This document shows, piece by piece, positions 55,401-64,000 of a DNA stretch of 64,000 bases. The notes under the pieces are model-generated. The model was not told where the DNA came from. It saw only the letters and a program-made list of their open reading frames with translations, and did not search any database. Within the stretch, counting starts at the first letter, position 1. Each line of letters starts with the position of its first letter. Position numbers and translations under genes: made by a program. This DNA is from Diorhabda sublineata (taxonomy: Eukaryota; Arthropoda; Insecta; Coleoptera; Chrysomelidae), in NCBI RefSeq assembly GCF_026230105.1, contig NC_079483.1:9355312-9419311 (forward strand), read 5' to 3'.

Positions 55401-58400
55401 ATTATATTATTAGTTAAATCATTGACCAATGAAAAATATTCTCATCGGACAGTTTTTAAAAGATCTATATTATTCACAAAAGTGTAAATTTAGTTTATGT
55501 AACTTCTAACCTAAAGGATCTAGAAATAGTAGGTTTTAATTTTTGTATTTTCCAACTTAACAAAGTCGATTAGGTACTAAATTCCAGGCTACCTTTTCAT
55601 TTACCTGAAATATCTCCGTCACGAGTTGGCGCATCCTTATCTCAACGAATTAAAAATCATCACGAGCTGCAGCGCACCCTTTCTATTAAATTATATTTAA
55701 TTTATATTTAAATTATAAAATTTAAACGTTATATCTTCAAAGTCACTTATAAATTTCGTGAAATAATCTCAGTTTGTGTGCCACCCAGCAAAAATAGCCG
55801 AAATGTCAATGACGTCATTCTGGAATAGTCCATATAGCGAAAAACTAAAGCTTTTGTATTGTTTACAAAGGTTAGAGCAATAAAGGTATTTATTTGATTT
55901 ATAATAGACAAATTTCACAGAAATAAATACCATCGAACTAATTGCGAATCAGTTTAACGACCGATCGCATGCGCATTTTCAAATTTTTCGTGCGTCATGT
56001 CAATCCAATGAATTATTTATTACAAAGTAGTTATGAAAGCTCTCCAGTTTTTGTTAAATGAATGAAAATTGGATTCAGCTGCTCATCGTTCGTAGTAAAT
56101 CAACATGCTGAATAAGTTAATAATCAGTCACTATCGTAAATCGATTGATAAGTGATTCGGAATCGATTCTTAATTTGAAAGGCAAACGATTCGATACGTT
56201 TGACAGTTTACGTAATTATTTCGTTTATGTCTATGATTTGTGGTGCGTGGGTTTGAAAATAGACAAATAATAACTCAAAACAGGAATTCGTTCCGAAAGA
56301 ATTCGGAAATAAGGAATAGTTCATGAATTTATAGAATCGGAACTCAAAACCATAAATTAGTCTCGGATTAGTCCATGATTCGTTATTGGAACGAACCTAA
56401 TATCTTTTGTTAGGTTAGGTTTCTCAGTAAAATGTCATAAATGAACAAGTACGAAAATTAAGGACATCATTTGAACGTTTGCGAGACAAGTGATTTGTGG
56501 ATTAGGATTAACTGTAACAAGCTAATTCTTAGGAGAAGAAAAGGAAATAGAATTTAGTTTTATTTATAAAATTTTCTTAATAACCTTAGATCAAATAAAA
56601 TATTCGAATCAATGTTGTTTATATTTACCGAATATTATTTTTATACATACCTTCAGCTACTTTACTTTGGGAAACACATTCTGCATGCAAAGAGTTCATT
56701 AATGCTATTTGTTCCTCAGTTAAAGCCTGAAAAGTACGACTTTCAATACATAATTATTTGTTTTTTCAATTCCTATCTAATAGAATTACTATAGGTGTCA
56801 TTTCGTAACGGATATTATCATTTAATTGTACCGTGGAACTTGATTCGTCAGCATAAACTTCAGTTTTGACATAACCCTACAAGAAAAAGTCCATAGGTTC
56901 TAATCGAGATGGCGTGTGTGTGAAATTGCAGGCCAAGTGGTCATTTTAAATGAATCTAGGGGTTTGTGATGTTTATGTGATGATCTCCATCCGAAAACAA
57001 GATGTTGGTAAACGTTCAATCACCTAGTTTACCGATTCAATGTTCTGATCAGCATCCTGAGGCTTCGGCGCCTGGCGGATCAATTGCCAGGCTACCCATT
57101 GACATACCACCAGCGCCTACCTCTCTGGATAGCTTCTTCTGAGACATCTTGTACTATATGTTTGTTCTAACCTCCTAATCTGGCACGCCCTTGGAACGGT
57201 TATTGGAAGCGTTTGAATGGTATTTTCTGCGCAATCTCCGGGTATGCACGGTTCACAAACTATACCCAAATCTATTGTTTATTTTGAAAATTTAGACACA
57301 TTGAGCGCGTCGATTTTGTGCACTAGTAGTCAATGTTGAGATCTGATTTCTCCGTGTGCTAAAATGTCGAAATCAAGTACATTTTGCTTTTAGTTTGGCT
57401 GAAGAGACGGTCCCCAGGTTATCATGTAAAAAACCGGAGATTTCGAAGAAGGAAAATGTAGAAAGATTTATAAAAGAAGCTGAGGAAATATTTGCAAAAG
57501 TACACTCTCAATTTACGATATGTTGATAATGTATAATTAAATAAATCTGCGGAAAGGCTGAACGACGTTACTACGAGAAGAAGACGTATTTGATGAAAGC
57601 ACCTTTTTCATAATTACAATTCCAGGAAGCAAAATACACCTCAAAAAGTATTAGACCTCCTGCTGTAAAGCACGACAGCATAAATACCGTTGGGAAATTA
57701 CCTACTAAGTACCTGGATTTACCTAATGCTACAGCACATTGTATCAGACGCTCGGAAAGATCTTTCCTGACGGATATTTTGAATATAAATCAATACTTAA
57801 GATGGAAATCCAACAGAAGTTAAAGAGAATATTCAGTCAGAAAATGGACGTTACAACTTGTCAAAACTGATATATGAAAGTTATGGAAAATATGACGTTT
57901 CCTAATGTCAACTAGTGACTTAAAGTGTCACATTTGACAGCAATATTAAATGAAAAACTATTACGTTTTAGAATATTTGTACTAATCCTCTTATTTCATA
58001 AAAAAGACGAATATAACTTTTATGTATAGGTTAGTCATATATGTAACAATTCTGTATAAACAGTTTCTATAAGTGGAAGTTGTTTCGACTAAGGAAGACA
58101 AAACGGCAACGATTTCTCTATCCTCTGTGGTTCCAACTCGGTTTTGCGCATTCTCAAGCATGCGCAGTATACATAAAGTGTCTCGGACGAGAGAGAAAAC
58201 AAATTTTGTTGATATCGGTCCATATAGGAGGTTAATTGAATACGAAATCATGTGTAATATTAATGATTCATAAGTTGAACTGTGTAATATATTGTAAACA
58301 GAATAAAAACCAAACTTATGATCATCATGGATTCGCTGATTGTAAAATGAAAAATATGAAGTTCAAAAATATAGTCAGGAATATAAGAAACCAACGAAAC

Positions 58401-58693
58401 TAATCTCAAAATAACGTATACGTAGAAAAATCCTTTTTATTGTAAGCATTTTTATATTTTAATTCGAATTTCGCGCTCCAGAAAGGAAATTTTGAGAGGT
58501 TAGGTTGGTAACACCGATCGAGACTAGCGTCAGATAGATGTAAACACAATAAAAATAAAAATCATTTTGAAAAAGATGAGAAAAACACTCCATTATCCAC
58601 AGGTTAAGTCTATTTAAATTATTTGAATTATTAAAAAAAACTTACCAATATGCTAGATACTAATGTTCCTAAAACTAGTAATACCTTTAACAT
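52349..58693 (-). CDS. Odorant-binding protein (classic six-cysteine), five exons; C-terminus uncertain
   Basis: A small secreted carrier of hydrophobic ligands, typical of sensillum lymph. Exons, in transcript order: 58693-58646, 56726-56651, 53013-52925, 52633-52531, 52449 to about 52385. All boundaries are GT-AG with matching phases. Exon 1 is a signal peptide starting at the Met. Exon 2 opens ALTEEQIALM. The six Cys are spaced C1-X26-C2-X3-C3-X37-C4-X8-C5-X8-C6, the classic OBP pattern. After CYYETDKR a perfect donor (GTGAGT, 52384-52379) could lead to a short further exon. Read through instead, the frame runs into sequence next to the mariner copy and stops at 52349 after an FFF tail. 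Length is about 125-140 residues, as expected. Confidence 0.9.
52531..52633 (-). CDS. OBP exon 4 (Cys4)
   Basis: Acceptor TTTGTTTAAG, donor GTGAGT. Encodes DDDEKIDVDGVVAMLPEEMQ then EFAPAVLKKCGTQ. The acidic loop, ID-D-V--LP and the Cys before G are typical of OBPs. Confidence 0.92.
52634..52924. other. OBP intron 3
   Basis: No nested feature. The plus-strand open stretch at 52517-52795 is antisense to exon 4 and this intron. Confidence 0.5.
52925..53013 (-). CDS. OBP exon 3 (Cys2, Cys3)
   Basis: Acceptor CATTTTGTAG, donor GTGAGT. Encodes VVSAAKNGNIGDDNNLKCYM then KCILDELGV. The LKCYMKC motif with three residues between Cys2 and Cys3 is the hallmark of the family. Confidence 0.95.
53985..55140. 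repeat. Tandem array, 186/177-bp unit, about 6 copies
   Basis: AAATCGGTTGAGTTGGAG recurs at about 54092, 54278, 54464, 54650, 54827 and 55004. Spacing is 186 bp for the first units and 177 bp where a GGTTTTTGG-type 9-bp word is lost. Units contain GATCTATATCTCAGGTTCT and AACACTCGCTGAAACACC. Immediately followed by the Helitron-like end, so it is probably an internal minisatellite of that element. Confidence 0.92.
55150..55203 (+). mobile_element. Helitron-like 3' terminus
   Basis: The sequence ends GGGAGCGAAGCCGCGGGTAA then AAGCTAG, followed by T. A CTRR end before T, with a GC-rich palindromic patch (CCGCGG) 12-15 bp upstream, is the pattern of Helitron 3' ends, and GCGAAGC-GCGGG-AAAAGCTAG is a recurrent insect Helitron end as I recall it. 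The 5' end (TC after A) was not located. Confidence 0.5.
55219..55634. mobile_element. 416-bp TIR element (MITE)
   Basis: ATGCGCCAACTCGTGA at the left and its exact inverted copy TCACGAGTTGGCGCAT at the right. The interior is AT-rich without a coding frame. It starts 16 bp after the Helitron-like end. Confidence 0.7.
56651..56726 (-). CDS. OBP exon 2 (Cys1)
   Basis: Acceptor GTACTTTTCAG, donor GTATGT. Encodes ALTEEQIALMNSLHAECVSQ then SKVAE plus 1 nt. LTEEQ near the mature N-terminus and the first Cys fit the OBP family. Confidence 0.92.
56727..58645. other. OBP intron 1 (1.9 kb), no gene recognised
   Basis: Near 56860-57300 the sequence (AAAAAGTCCATAGGTTCTAATC and following) hints at a decayed transposon, but no motif could be confirmed. 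The overlapping open stretches at 57991-58273 lie on both strands and have no family motif. Confidence 0.4.
58646..58693 (-). CDS. OBP exon 1 (signal peptide)
   Basis: Starts at the ATG at 58693 (ATCAAAATGTT context) and encodes MLKVLLVLGTLVSSIL, then donor GTAAGT. Lys3 followed by a Leu/Val core is a standard secretion signal. It ends at a codon boundary, matching exon 2. Confidence 0.9.
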
Positions 58694-58738
58694 TTTGATG
58701 GACAATAAACAAATAAATTAACTATTAATTAATGAGTG

Positions 58739-58745
58739 TTTATAT
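58739..58745 (-). promoter_or_regulatory. Candidate TATA box of the OBP gene
   Basis: ATATAAA on the minus strand, 46-52 bp upstream of the start codon. This would place transcription initiation about 20 bp before the ATG, giving a short leader. Confidence 0.45.
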
Positions 58746-59015
58746 TTGAAAAGCTGAATGATCATACCCCCCGCTATGATTCGTGATTTCGTCCACTATA
58801 ATTTTAAAATGAACGATGTTTAGTAACAGGATGTAGAATTTTCTCTATATATTAATTTCACGTCTTAATGGTTATGTACTTGGTTTATTATATTAATACA
58901 AATTTTTATGTCGTTACAAACATAGCATCAAAAATATTTTGATATCTTATTAATGATTAAGCTTCATAGTTTCATATGTGAGGTTATAAAACGCAACATT
59001 CACGAGGATGGTCGT

Positions 59016-59860
59016 AGAAGTACCTGGCCCAATAAATAAAACACAAAAATTCTTGAAAAAAATGTTTATTTTTCAACGTAATCTACTTTATATTTTTCAC
59101 CTCTTCATTGCTGGAAAATCTTTGAATTCCGAGCTATTTTTTCAAGTCTGGGAACACAAAATAATCCGAAAGGGCTACATCTGGCGAATAGGATGCATGA
59201 TGTAGCAATTCAACCTTTAATTCATTAATTTTGGCCGTTGAAATAACGGATGTGTGAGCTGGTGCATTGTCTTGATGAAACAACACCAAATGCGGCTTTT
59301 TTTGCTTGATTTCTTAGCTCAAACGTTGCAATAAGTTTTTCCTTTCACGTGCATATGGAACGGTCTTGACCACCATTGGAGCCGGTTCTCCCTTTTCAGT
59401 TTTGTTTGGGGTGTGAAGAGATGAACCCACGTTTCATCCATTTATTTCTGTGGAACATTTCCAAATACTCGATGATTTTCAGTTGATGACCATCCAGTAT
59501 CGCTTCGTGGATTTTCTGCAACATTTCTGGATCCGTTACCTCATTCGGTAGACCAGTGCGATGATGGTTTTCGCAGGTGGTACGGCTTCGTTTAAACTCT
59601 GCTACCAATATTTTACTGTTGATTACGAACGAGTAAAATCTAGTTCAGATTTTATATTGGTTGCTGTGCTAAACAAATTCTAAAGAATGTGGTGTCTACA
59701 AACTTGAAACATATACTGAATAGATTGCATACTTTTTGATACAGTGATAATTTTAAAGCAACTACCGCCGACATCTCTTGATCAGACATCTCATTTAACT
59801 GAACAATTAAAATTTGTCTATGGTTATAATATAGTAACTTTGTTTTGAAAGTTTCAAAAT
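59016..59860 (-). mobile_element. Mariner (irritans-like) relic with internal deletions
   Basis: The minus frame 59608-59396 reads RTGLPNEVTDPEMLQKIHEA then a jump to EYLEMFHRNKWMKRGF, so the helix-turn-helix part is deleted. Antisense words near 59250 give HQDNAPAHTSVIS. The left end TAGAAGTACCTGGCCC is probably one terminus, and GGCCTGGTACTTCTGG near 59975 is a matching inverted word. 59755-59850 repeats the 5' region of the 51320 copy. Confidence 0.7.
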
Positions 59861-60559
59861 TGTGTAAAACTCTTTGGAAAATAGACTACTATTATTTAGT
59901 CACTAGAGCCGTTCCTTTCAAAGTGATTCGCGGTGGTATTTTACAAGCAACTACCGCTATCTCTAGGTTAGGCCTGGTACTTCTGGTGAGATCTGGGGTT
60001 TTCCCTTTAATTTTTTACGAATTTAGTGTCATTATAGTACAAAAATAAACTAGTTGCAGTAAATTATCTTTTTTATAAAATATGATATATACGGGACGAA
60101 CATATTAAATATAACGTAAAAATTCGTTTTTTTATTATTGAATTCTTGAGGTAAATCACCAAATGTTACGAACTAATCTAAACTAAATTATAAGGGAGCT
60201 TGGCGTGAAATATATTTTCTGATTACATAATATTTTCTTGAGCGTATCTTATACTAATTATATATTTGATAGTTTCATTCATGACAGATCTGTTTAAAAG
60301 AAAAAAAAACACATTAATAATGTGTTTACACACAATTGATTAAGAATTATACTCATTACAGCATTCGATGATGACAGTAATGAATGTACATCATAAATTA
60401 TAGTAGATTATTAATAAATATGTGACAATTTTGTCCATCCTTATATCCTTGAGAAGGTTTCCTTCTCATTTGTTATTAATTCAGTTTTCAATAACGTTTA
60501 TTAGGTTATAAATGAATACTAAAATCACAAGACTATACAAAGAATCTTAACCAAAATAA
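59861..60559. other. No gene recognised
   Basis: 59920-59990 repeats the GCAACTACCGC and ATCTCT words of the mariner 5' region in the same orientation as at 59755. The rest is AT-rich. Confidence 0.4.
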
Positions 60560-61745
60560 TTTAAATCTATAGCTCTTTTCACTTAAAATTATATCATCGT
60601 TTTTATTCAAAATTTGAACGTTTATTTAAGAAAAACATGTACAATAGTATTAATCAAAGTATTGCCTATCTGAAGCTATGACCTTTTACCATCTTTTTGG
60701 CAATTTATGGATCCCATCCCAATAGAACTGCGCCGGCTTGGCAGCTAAGAATGAGTTAAGCAAATTTTTGAGATCTTGCTCTGATGTGAACCGTATTCCT
60801 GTGAGGGCGTTCTGCATCTACCGGAACAAGGTCTGGGCTTTAAGGCGGGTGAGGTAAAACTTCCCATCCACTGTTTTCCGAATAGTTCTTAACTGAAATA
60901 GCAACGTGGGGCCGAACGTTATCATGATGGAAAATTATTGCCTCGTGTCTGGTCGCATTGAATTGGCTGGTTGGCCATTTTACATATGATTTTTTGCGCT
61001 TAGGGTTGTCGTAATGGATCCATTTTTCATCACCAGTAACAATCCGATGCAAAAATGTGGCTTTCCAGCAGCATTTCGGACATGCTAAACCGCCTTTCGA
61101 CCTCTCTCGGCTTGAGTTCATGTAGAACCCAATTTCCTTGCTTTTGAATATATCCAGTTGCTTTTAAACGTTTTGAAATGGCTGCTTGAGTGACACCCAA
61201 AGATTCTGCGAGCTTTTCTTGTGATTGGCAACAATTTTCATCGAGTAATGCCTCTAGTTCTTCGTCTTCAAAGTTTTTTGGCTACCCAGAGCGTTTGTCG
61301 TCCTCAAAGTCAAAACCACCACTTTTAAATCGTGCAAACCACTTTTGGCACGTTCGCTCAGCTGGAGCATGTTCACCATAAACTTCCACCAAAATACGAT
61401 GACTTTCGGCAGCATTTTTCTTCATATTAAAGTAATGAAGAAGAACTCTCCGCAAAAACACTTTTTCAGGAATAAAGTTCGACATATTTGAATGAAAAAA
61501 AAAAGATTGTTGTTAACGCTTCAAATTAATGACAAATATTGAAAAGACGTACAATAACAGTAGCATTCCAACGCAGGTTTGGAATATTGGAACGATGTAA
61601 TATCATACAAGTTACGCCATCTCTTATCAAACCGCACGAATTAATTTATAGACCATCTCTATTAATCTGTACTCCCCCGGAGAAACCTCCGTTAGGTTTT
61701 AGATAATTTGCCATTTCTTTTCATAAGTCTTCTGCGTCCCCCAAT
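60560..61745 (-). mobile_element. Mariner (mauritiana-like) defective copy
   Basis: Minus-strand Met at 61485 opens MSNFIPEKVFLRRVLLHYFN and runs through CQKWFARFKSGGFDFEDDKR to a stop (61282). The same frame continues as FEDEELEALLDENCCQSQEK and SLGVTQAAISKRLKATGY (helix-turn-helix). After a frameshift come VTGDEKWIHYDNPKRK (first Asp) and then, past a deletion, FHHDNVRPHVAISVKNY (second Asp) to LPHPP (60840). The YSPDLAPSD stretch with the third Asp is deleted. Near 60800-60680 NALTGIRFTSEQDL and KVIASDRQYFD mark the C-terminus. Not active. Confidence 0.88.
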
Positions 61746-61754
61746 CAAAGCTTG

Positions 61755-61877
61755 AAATCTATAGCTCTTTTCACTAAAAATTATATCATCGTTTTTATTC
61801 GAAATTTGAACGTTTATTTAAGAAAAACATGTACAATAGTATTATTCAAAATATTGCCCATCTAAAGTTATGATGAA
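61755..61877 (-). repeat. Second copy of the mauritiana-like mariner 3' end
   Basis: Nearly identical to 60560-60680 (TATAGCTCTTTTCACT, GAACGTTTATTTAAGAAAAA, CATGTACAATAGTATTA). The transposase body is absent, so this is a terminal fragment joined to the irritans-like relic that follows. Confidence 0.8.
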
Positions 61878-61894
61878 ACAACAAGATTATACAA

Positions 61895-62490
61895 CGCGTG
61901 TCCTAAAAAATCTATGCCATGTGCTTGCCTGCAGTTGGAACGGTTTTTGTCTTCTTTAGAGCCGGTTTTCCCTTTTGAGTCCATCGTTTTGATTCTTTCT
62001 TTATTTCGGGTGTGAAGTGATGGAACCACGCTTTACCCATGGTTATCAAACGACTTTATTTCTGTGAAACATTGCCAAACACTCGATGGAAACATCTTCT
62101 CGTCGCTTTTTTTTGTTCCACGACGAGTAAACGCGGCATCCATCTTGCAAATAACTTTTCCATGCCCAAATTTTTAGTTAATAAGCGATGTAACGAACTT
62201 TTTGAAACGTCTACTACGTCTGCTATCTCGTGCACTTTCAGTCGACCATCATCCAGTACCAATTCGTGATGTGCTCCAACATTTCTGGAGTAGTTCACCG
62301 CGATGCTGAAAACGTTCACTATTGATGGCTACAAAACAAATACTAAACAACGTGGAGTCAGGTCAGATACTTCTGAGAACATTCTCGTAAATCTCATTTA
62401 ATTGTAGACAGTTAAAGTTTGTCTATGGTTATAATATAGTATAACTTTATTGTGAAAGTTTTAAAAGCGTGGATAATAAACAACTATTTG
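61895..62490 (-). mobile_element. Mariner (irritans-like) relic, N-terminal half
   Basis: The minus frame 62319-62056 reads GAHHELVLDDGRLKVHEIAD, VSKSSLHRLLTKNLGMEKLF and ARWMPRLL, the helix-turn-helix domain. Further along, other frames give the TMDSKGKTGSKEDKNRSNCR region, then homology ends. 62340-62490 carries the family 5' region. Confidence 0.75.
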
Positions 62491-63216
62491 TTGAATTAGA
62501 GGGCCATTCCTTAAATATTTCCAAAGTGATTGTCCTCTAACTCCATTCCTTTATGAAGACCTGATTCCAGTTCTTATTAACTCAATAAGGAGGTCAAAGC
62601 ATGTCAAATTCTTGAATACACTCTTATTTATAAGCTAGATGCCATCGGTTTATTCTGCAACTTCTATAAAAGTGCAAGATATCGATTCAGGATACAACTT
62701 TGGCTTTGAAAAATTGCATTAGAGTCAAAGATAAGGAGATGTTGATCTTTCGCAAGGATTGTAGAAACTGAAATTCACCTTAGCATTCAAATTAACTGAA
62801 GCAATAAGTTTCCTTAATCCTAATAAGATTGACAACGATCCAAACCATCCGTGTAACTGACACCTGAAGCATTTTACATCTAGTTGATCACAAACAGAAG
62901 CAACGCCACTACATTGGAAGAAACAGTCAGTGTTTTCAGACGAATTTAACTAAATAAGATGGAAAACTATTCCAGATGTTATAGAGTAGATGATTTCTGG
63001 ATGGAAATTATCGAAAACAGTAGTTGTTGTAAAAAAGATATTGCAACTTTCTGTAATTTTTCACGGTAATGGGAGAGGACTTGTATGCCAAAGAAACTGG
63101 AAATAAAAAAGAAAAAAAATCTTGAAGACTCTCAAAAACAGCGTTAGTGATGGAATTATTTGACATTATTTGACGAAGTAGAAGATATCATTCTGAACCT
63201 CCAACCATCAAGTTTT
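62491..63216. other. No gene recognised
   Basis: Spacer between the two inverted mariner copies together with the preceding relic. No motif seen. Confidence 0.4.
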
Positions 63217-64000
63217 GATTTGGGGACGCAGAAAACTTATAAAAAGAAATGGCAAATTATCTAAAACCTAACGGAGGTTTCTCCGGGGGAGTACAGATTA
63301 ATAGAGATGGTCTATAAATTAATTCGTGCGGTTTGATAAGAGATGGCGTAACTTGTATGATATTACATCGTTCCAATATTCCGAATCTGCGTTGGAATGC
63401 TACTGTTATTGTACGTCTTTTCAATATTTGTCATTAATTTGAAGCGTTAACAACAATCTTTTTTTTTCATTCAAATATGTCGAACTTTATTCCTGAAAAA
63501 GTGTTTTTGCGGAGAGTTCTTCTTCATTACTTTAATATGAAGAAAAATGCTGCCGAAAGTCATCGTATTTTGGTGGAAGTTTATGGTGAACATGCTCCAG
63601 CTGAGCGAACGTGCCAAAAGTGGTTTGCACGATTTAAAAGTGGTGGTTTTGACTTTGAGGACGACAAACGCTCTGGGTAGCCAAAAAACTTTGAAGACGA
63701 AGAACTAGAGGCATTACTCGATGAAAATTGTTGCCAATCACAAGAAAAGCTCGCAGAATCTTTGGGTGTCACTCAAGCAGCCATTTCAAAACGTTTAAAA
63801 GCAACTGGATATATTCAAAAGCAAGGAAATTGGGTTCTACATGAACTCAAGCCGAGAGAGGTCGAAAGGCGGTTTAGCATGTCCGAAATGCTGCTGGAAA
63901 GCCACATTTTTGCATCGGATTGTTACTGGTGATGAAAAATGGATCCATTACGACAACCCTAAGCGCAAAAAATCATATGTAAAATGGCCAACCAGCCAAT
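63217..64000 (+). mobile_element. Mariner (mauritiana-like), inverted duplicate, cut by the window edge
   Basis: Reverse-complement copy of the element at 60560-61745. The frame 63477-63680 is identical in translation to the minus frame 61485-61282, with the same nonsense codon after DKRSG, then the helix-turn-helix segment, ERRFSMSEMLLE and, in another frame, VTGDEKWIHYDNPKRK to the window end. Similarity extends upstream of the coding region to about 63217 (GGGGACGCAGAA-ACTTAT). Confidence 0.88.

Larger units (their letters stand above)
53094..55807. mobile_element. Possible 2.7-kb element bounded by 29-bp inverted repeats
   Basis: 53094-53122 (GACAAGTCGG...TGGGTGGCA) and 55779-55807 are inverted copies matching at 24 of 29 positions, and similarity seems to extend a little outward (ATGAC words). 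No transposase frame was recognised inside, so this is a non-autonomous or chance pair. It encloses the tandem array and the other small elements. Confidence 0.4.
53014..56650. other. OBP intron 2 (3.6 kb), carrying several elements
   Basis: Contains a possible 2.7-kb TIR element (53094-55807), the 186-bp tandem array, a Helitron-like end and a small TIR element, each listed separately. 55808-56650 has no recognised feature. Confidence 0.6.

Noticed and set aside
56860..57300. Possible decayed transposase near AAAAAGTCCATAGG
   Set aside because: Wording resembles insect repeats I have seen, but no motif could be confirmed on either strand.

Overview
This window looks like insect nuclear DNA, most likely from a repeat-rich genome such as a beetle's; that identification is inference. 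It is AT-rich, and genes are split by GT-AG introns that are short or many kilobases long. It holds a classic six-cysteine odorant-binding protein gene, mariner and Tc1-like transposons, Jockey-like LINE relics and TTAGG-type telomere-like words. There are no bacterial-style operons.

Three host genes can be assembled from splice sites and reading-frame phase. (1) A membrane dipeptidase (peptidase family M19) runs on the + strand in nine visible coding exons from 26171 to 49450. The last eight exons (34061-49450) give exactly 414 codons including stop, with all zinc ligands present, behind a membrane anchor. The exon at 26171 adds a Pro/Ser-rich tail on the cytoplasmic side. (2) An unrecognised two-exon gene with nuclear-localisation-type basic clusters (36226-38444, +) sits inside a dipeptidase intron. 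(3) A secreted odorant-binding protein lies on the - strand in five exons from 58693 down to about 52385, convergent with the dipeptidase.

Most of the rest is repeats. There are five unrelated tandem arrays with periods of about 142, 259, 191, 314 and 186 bp. They cover about 15 kb, roughly a quarter of the window. The 259-bp array is embedded in a Jockey-like LINE ORF2 relic and its monomer is that element's own C-terminal coding sequence, so it is a satellite born from a retrotransposon. Mariner relics of at least three kinds occur, including short deletion derivatives with terminal repeats. Other elements are a Tc1-like relic, a 1.37-kb foldback element, several small TIR elements, a probable Helitron end and three further LINE relics.

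Layout: 1-1665 satellite; 1791-3222 mariner; 4580-6720 relics of repeat-borne proteins; 8060-13967 LINE relics and the 259-bp satellite; 14951-16324 foldback; 17210-21860 mariner relic and 191-bp satellite; 22709-26170 mariner pieces; 26171-49450 dipeptidase with intronic repeats and nested gene; 51320-52320 mariner; 52385-58693 odorant-binding protein gene; 59016-64000 mariner cluster with an inverted duplication.
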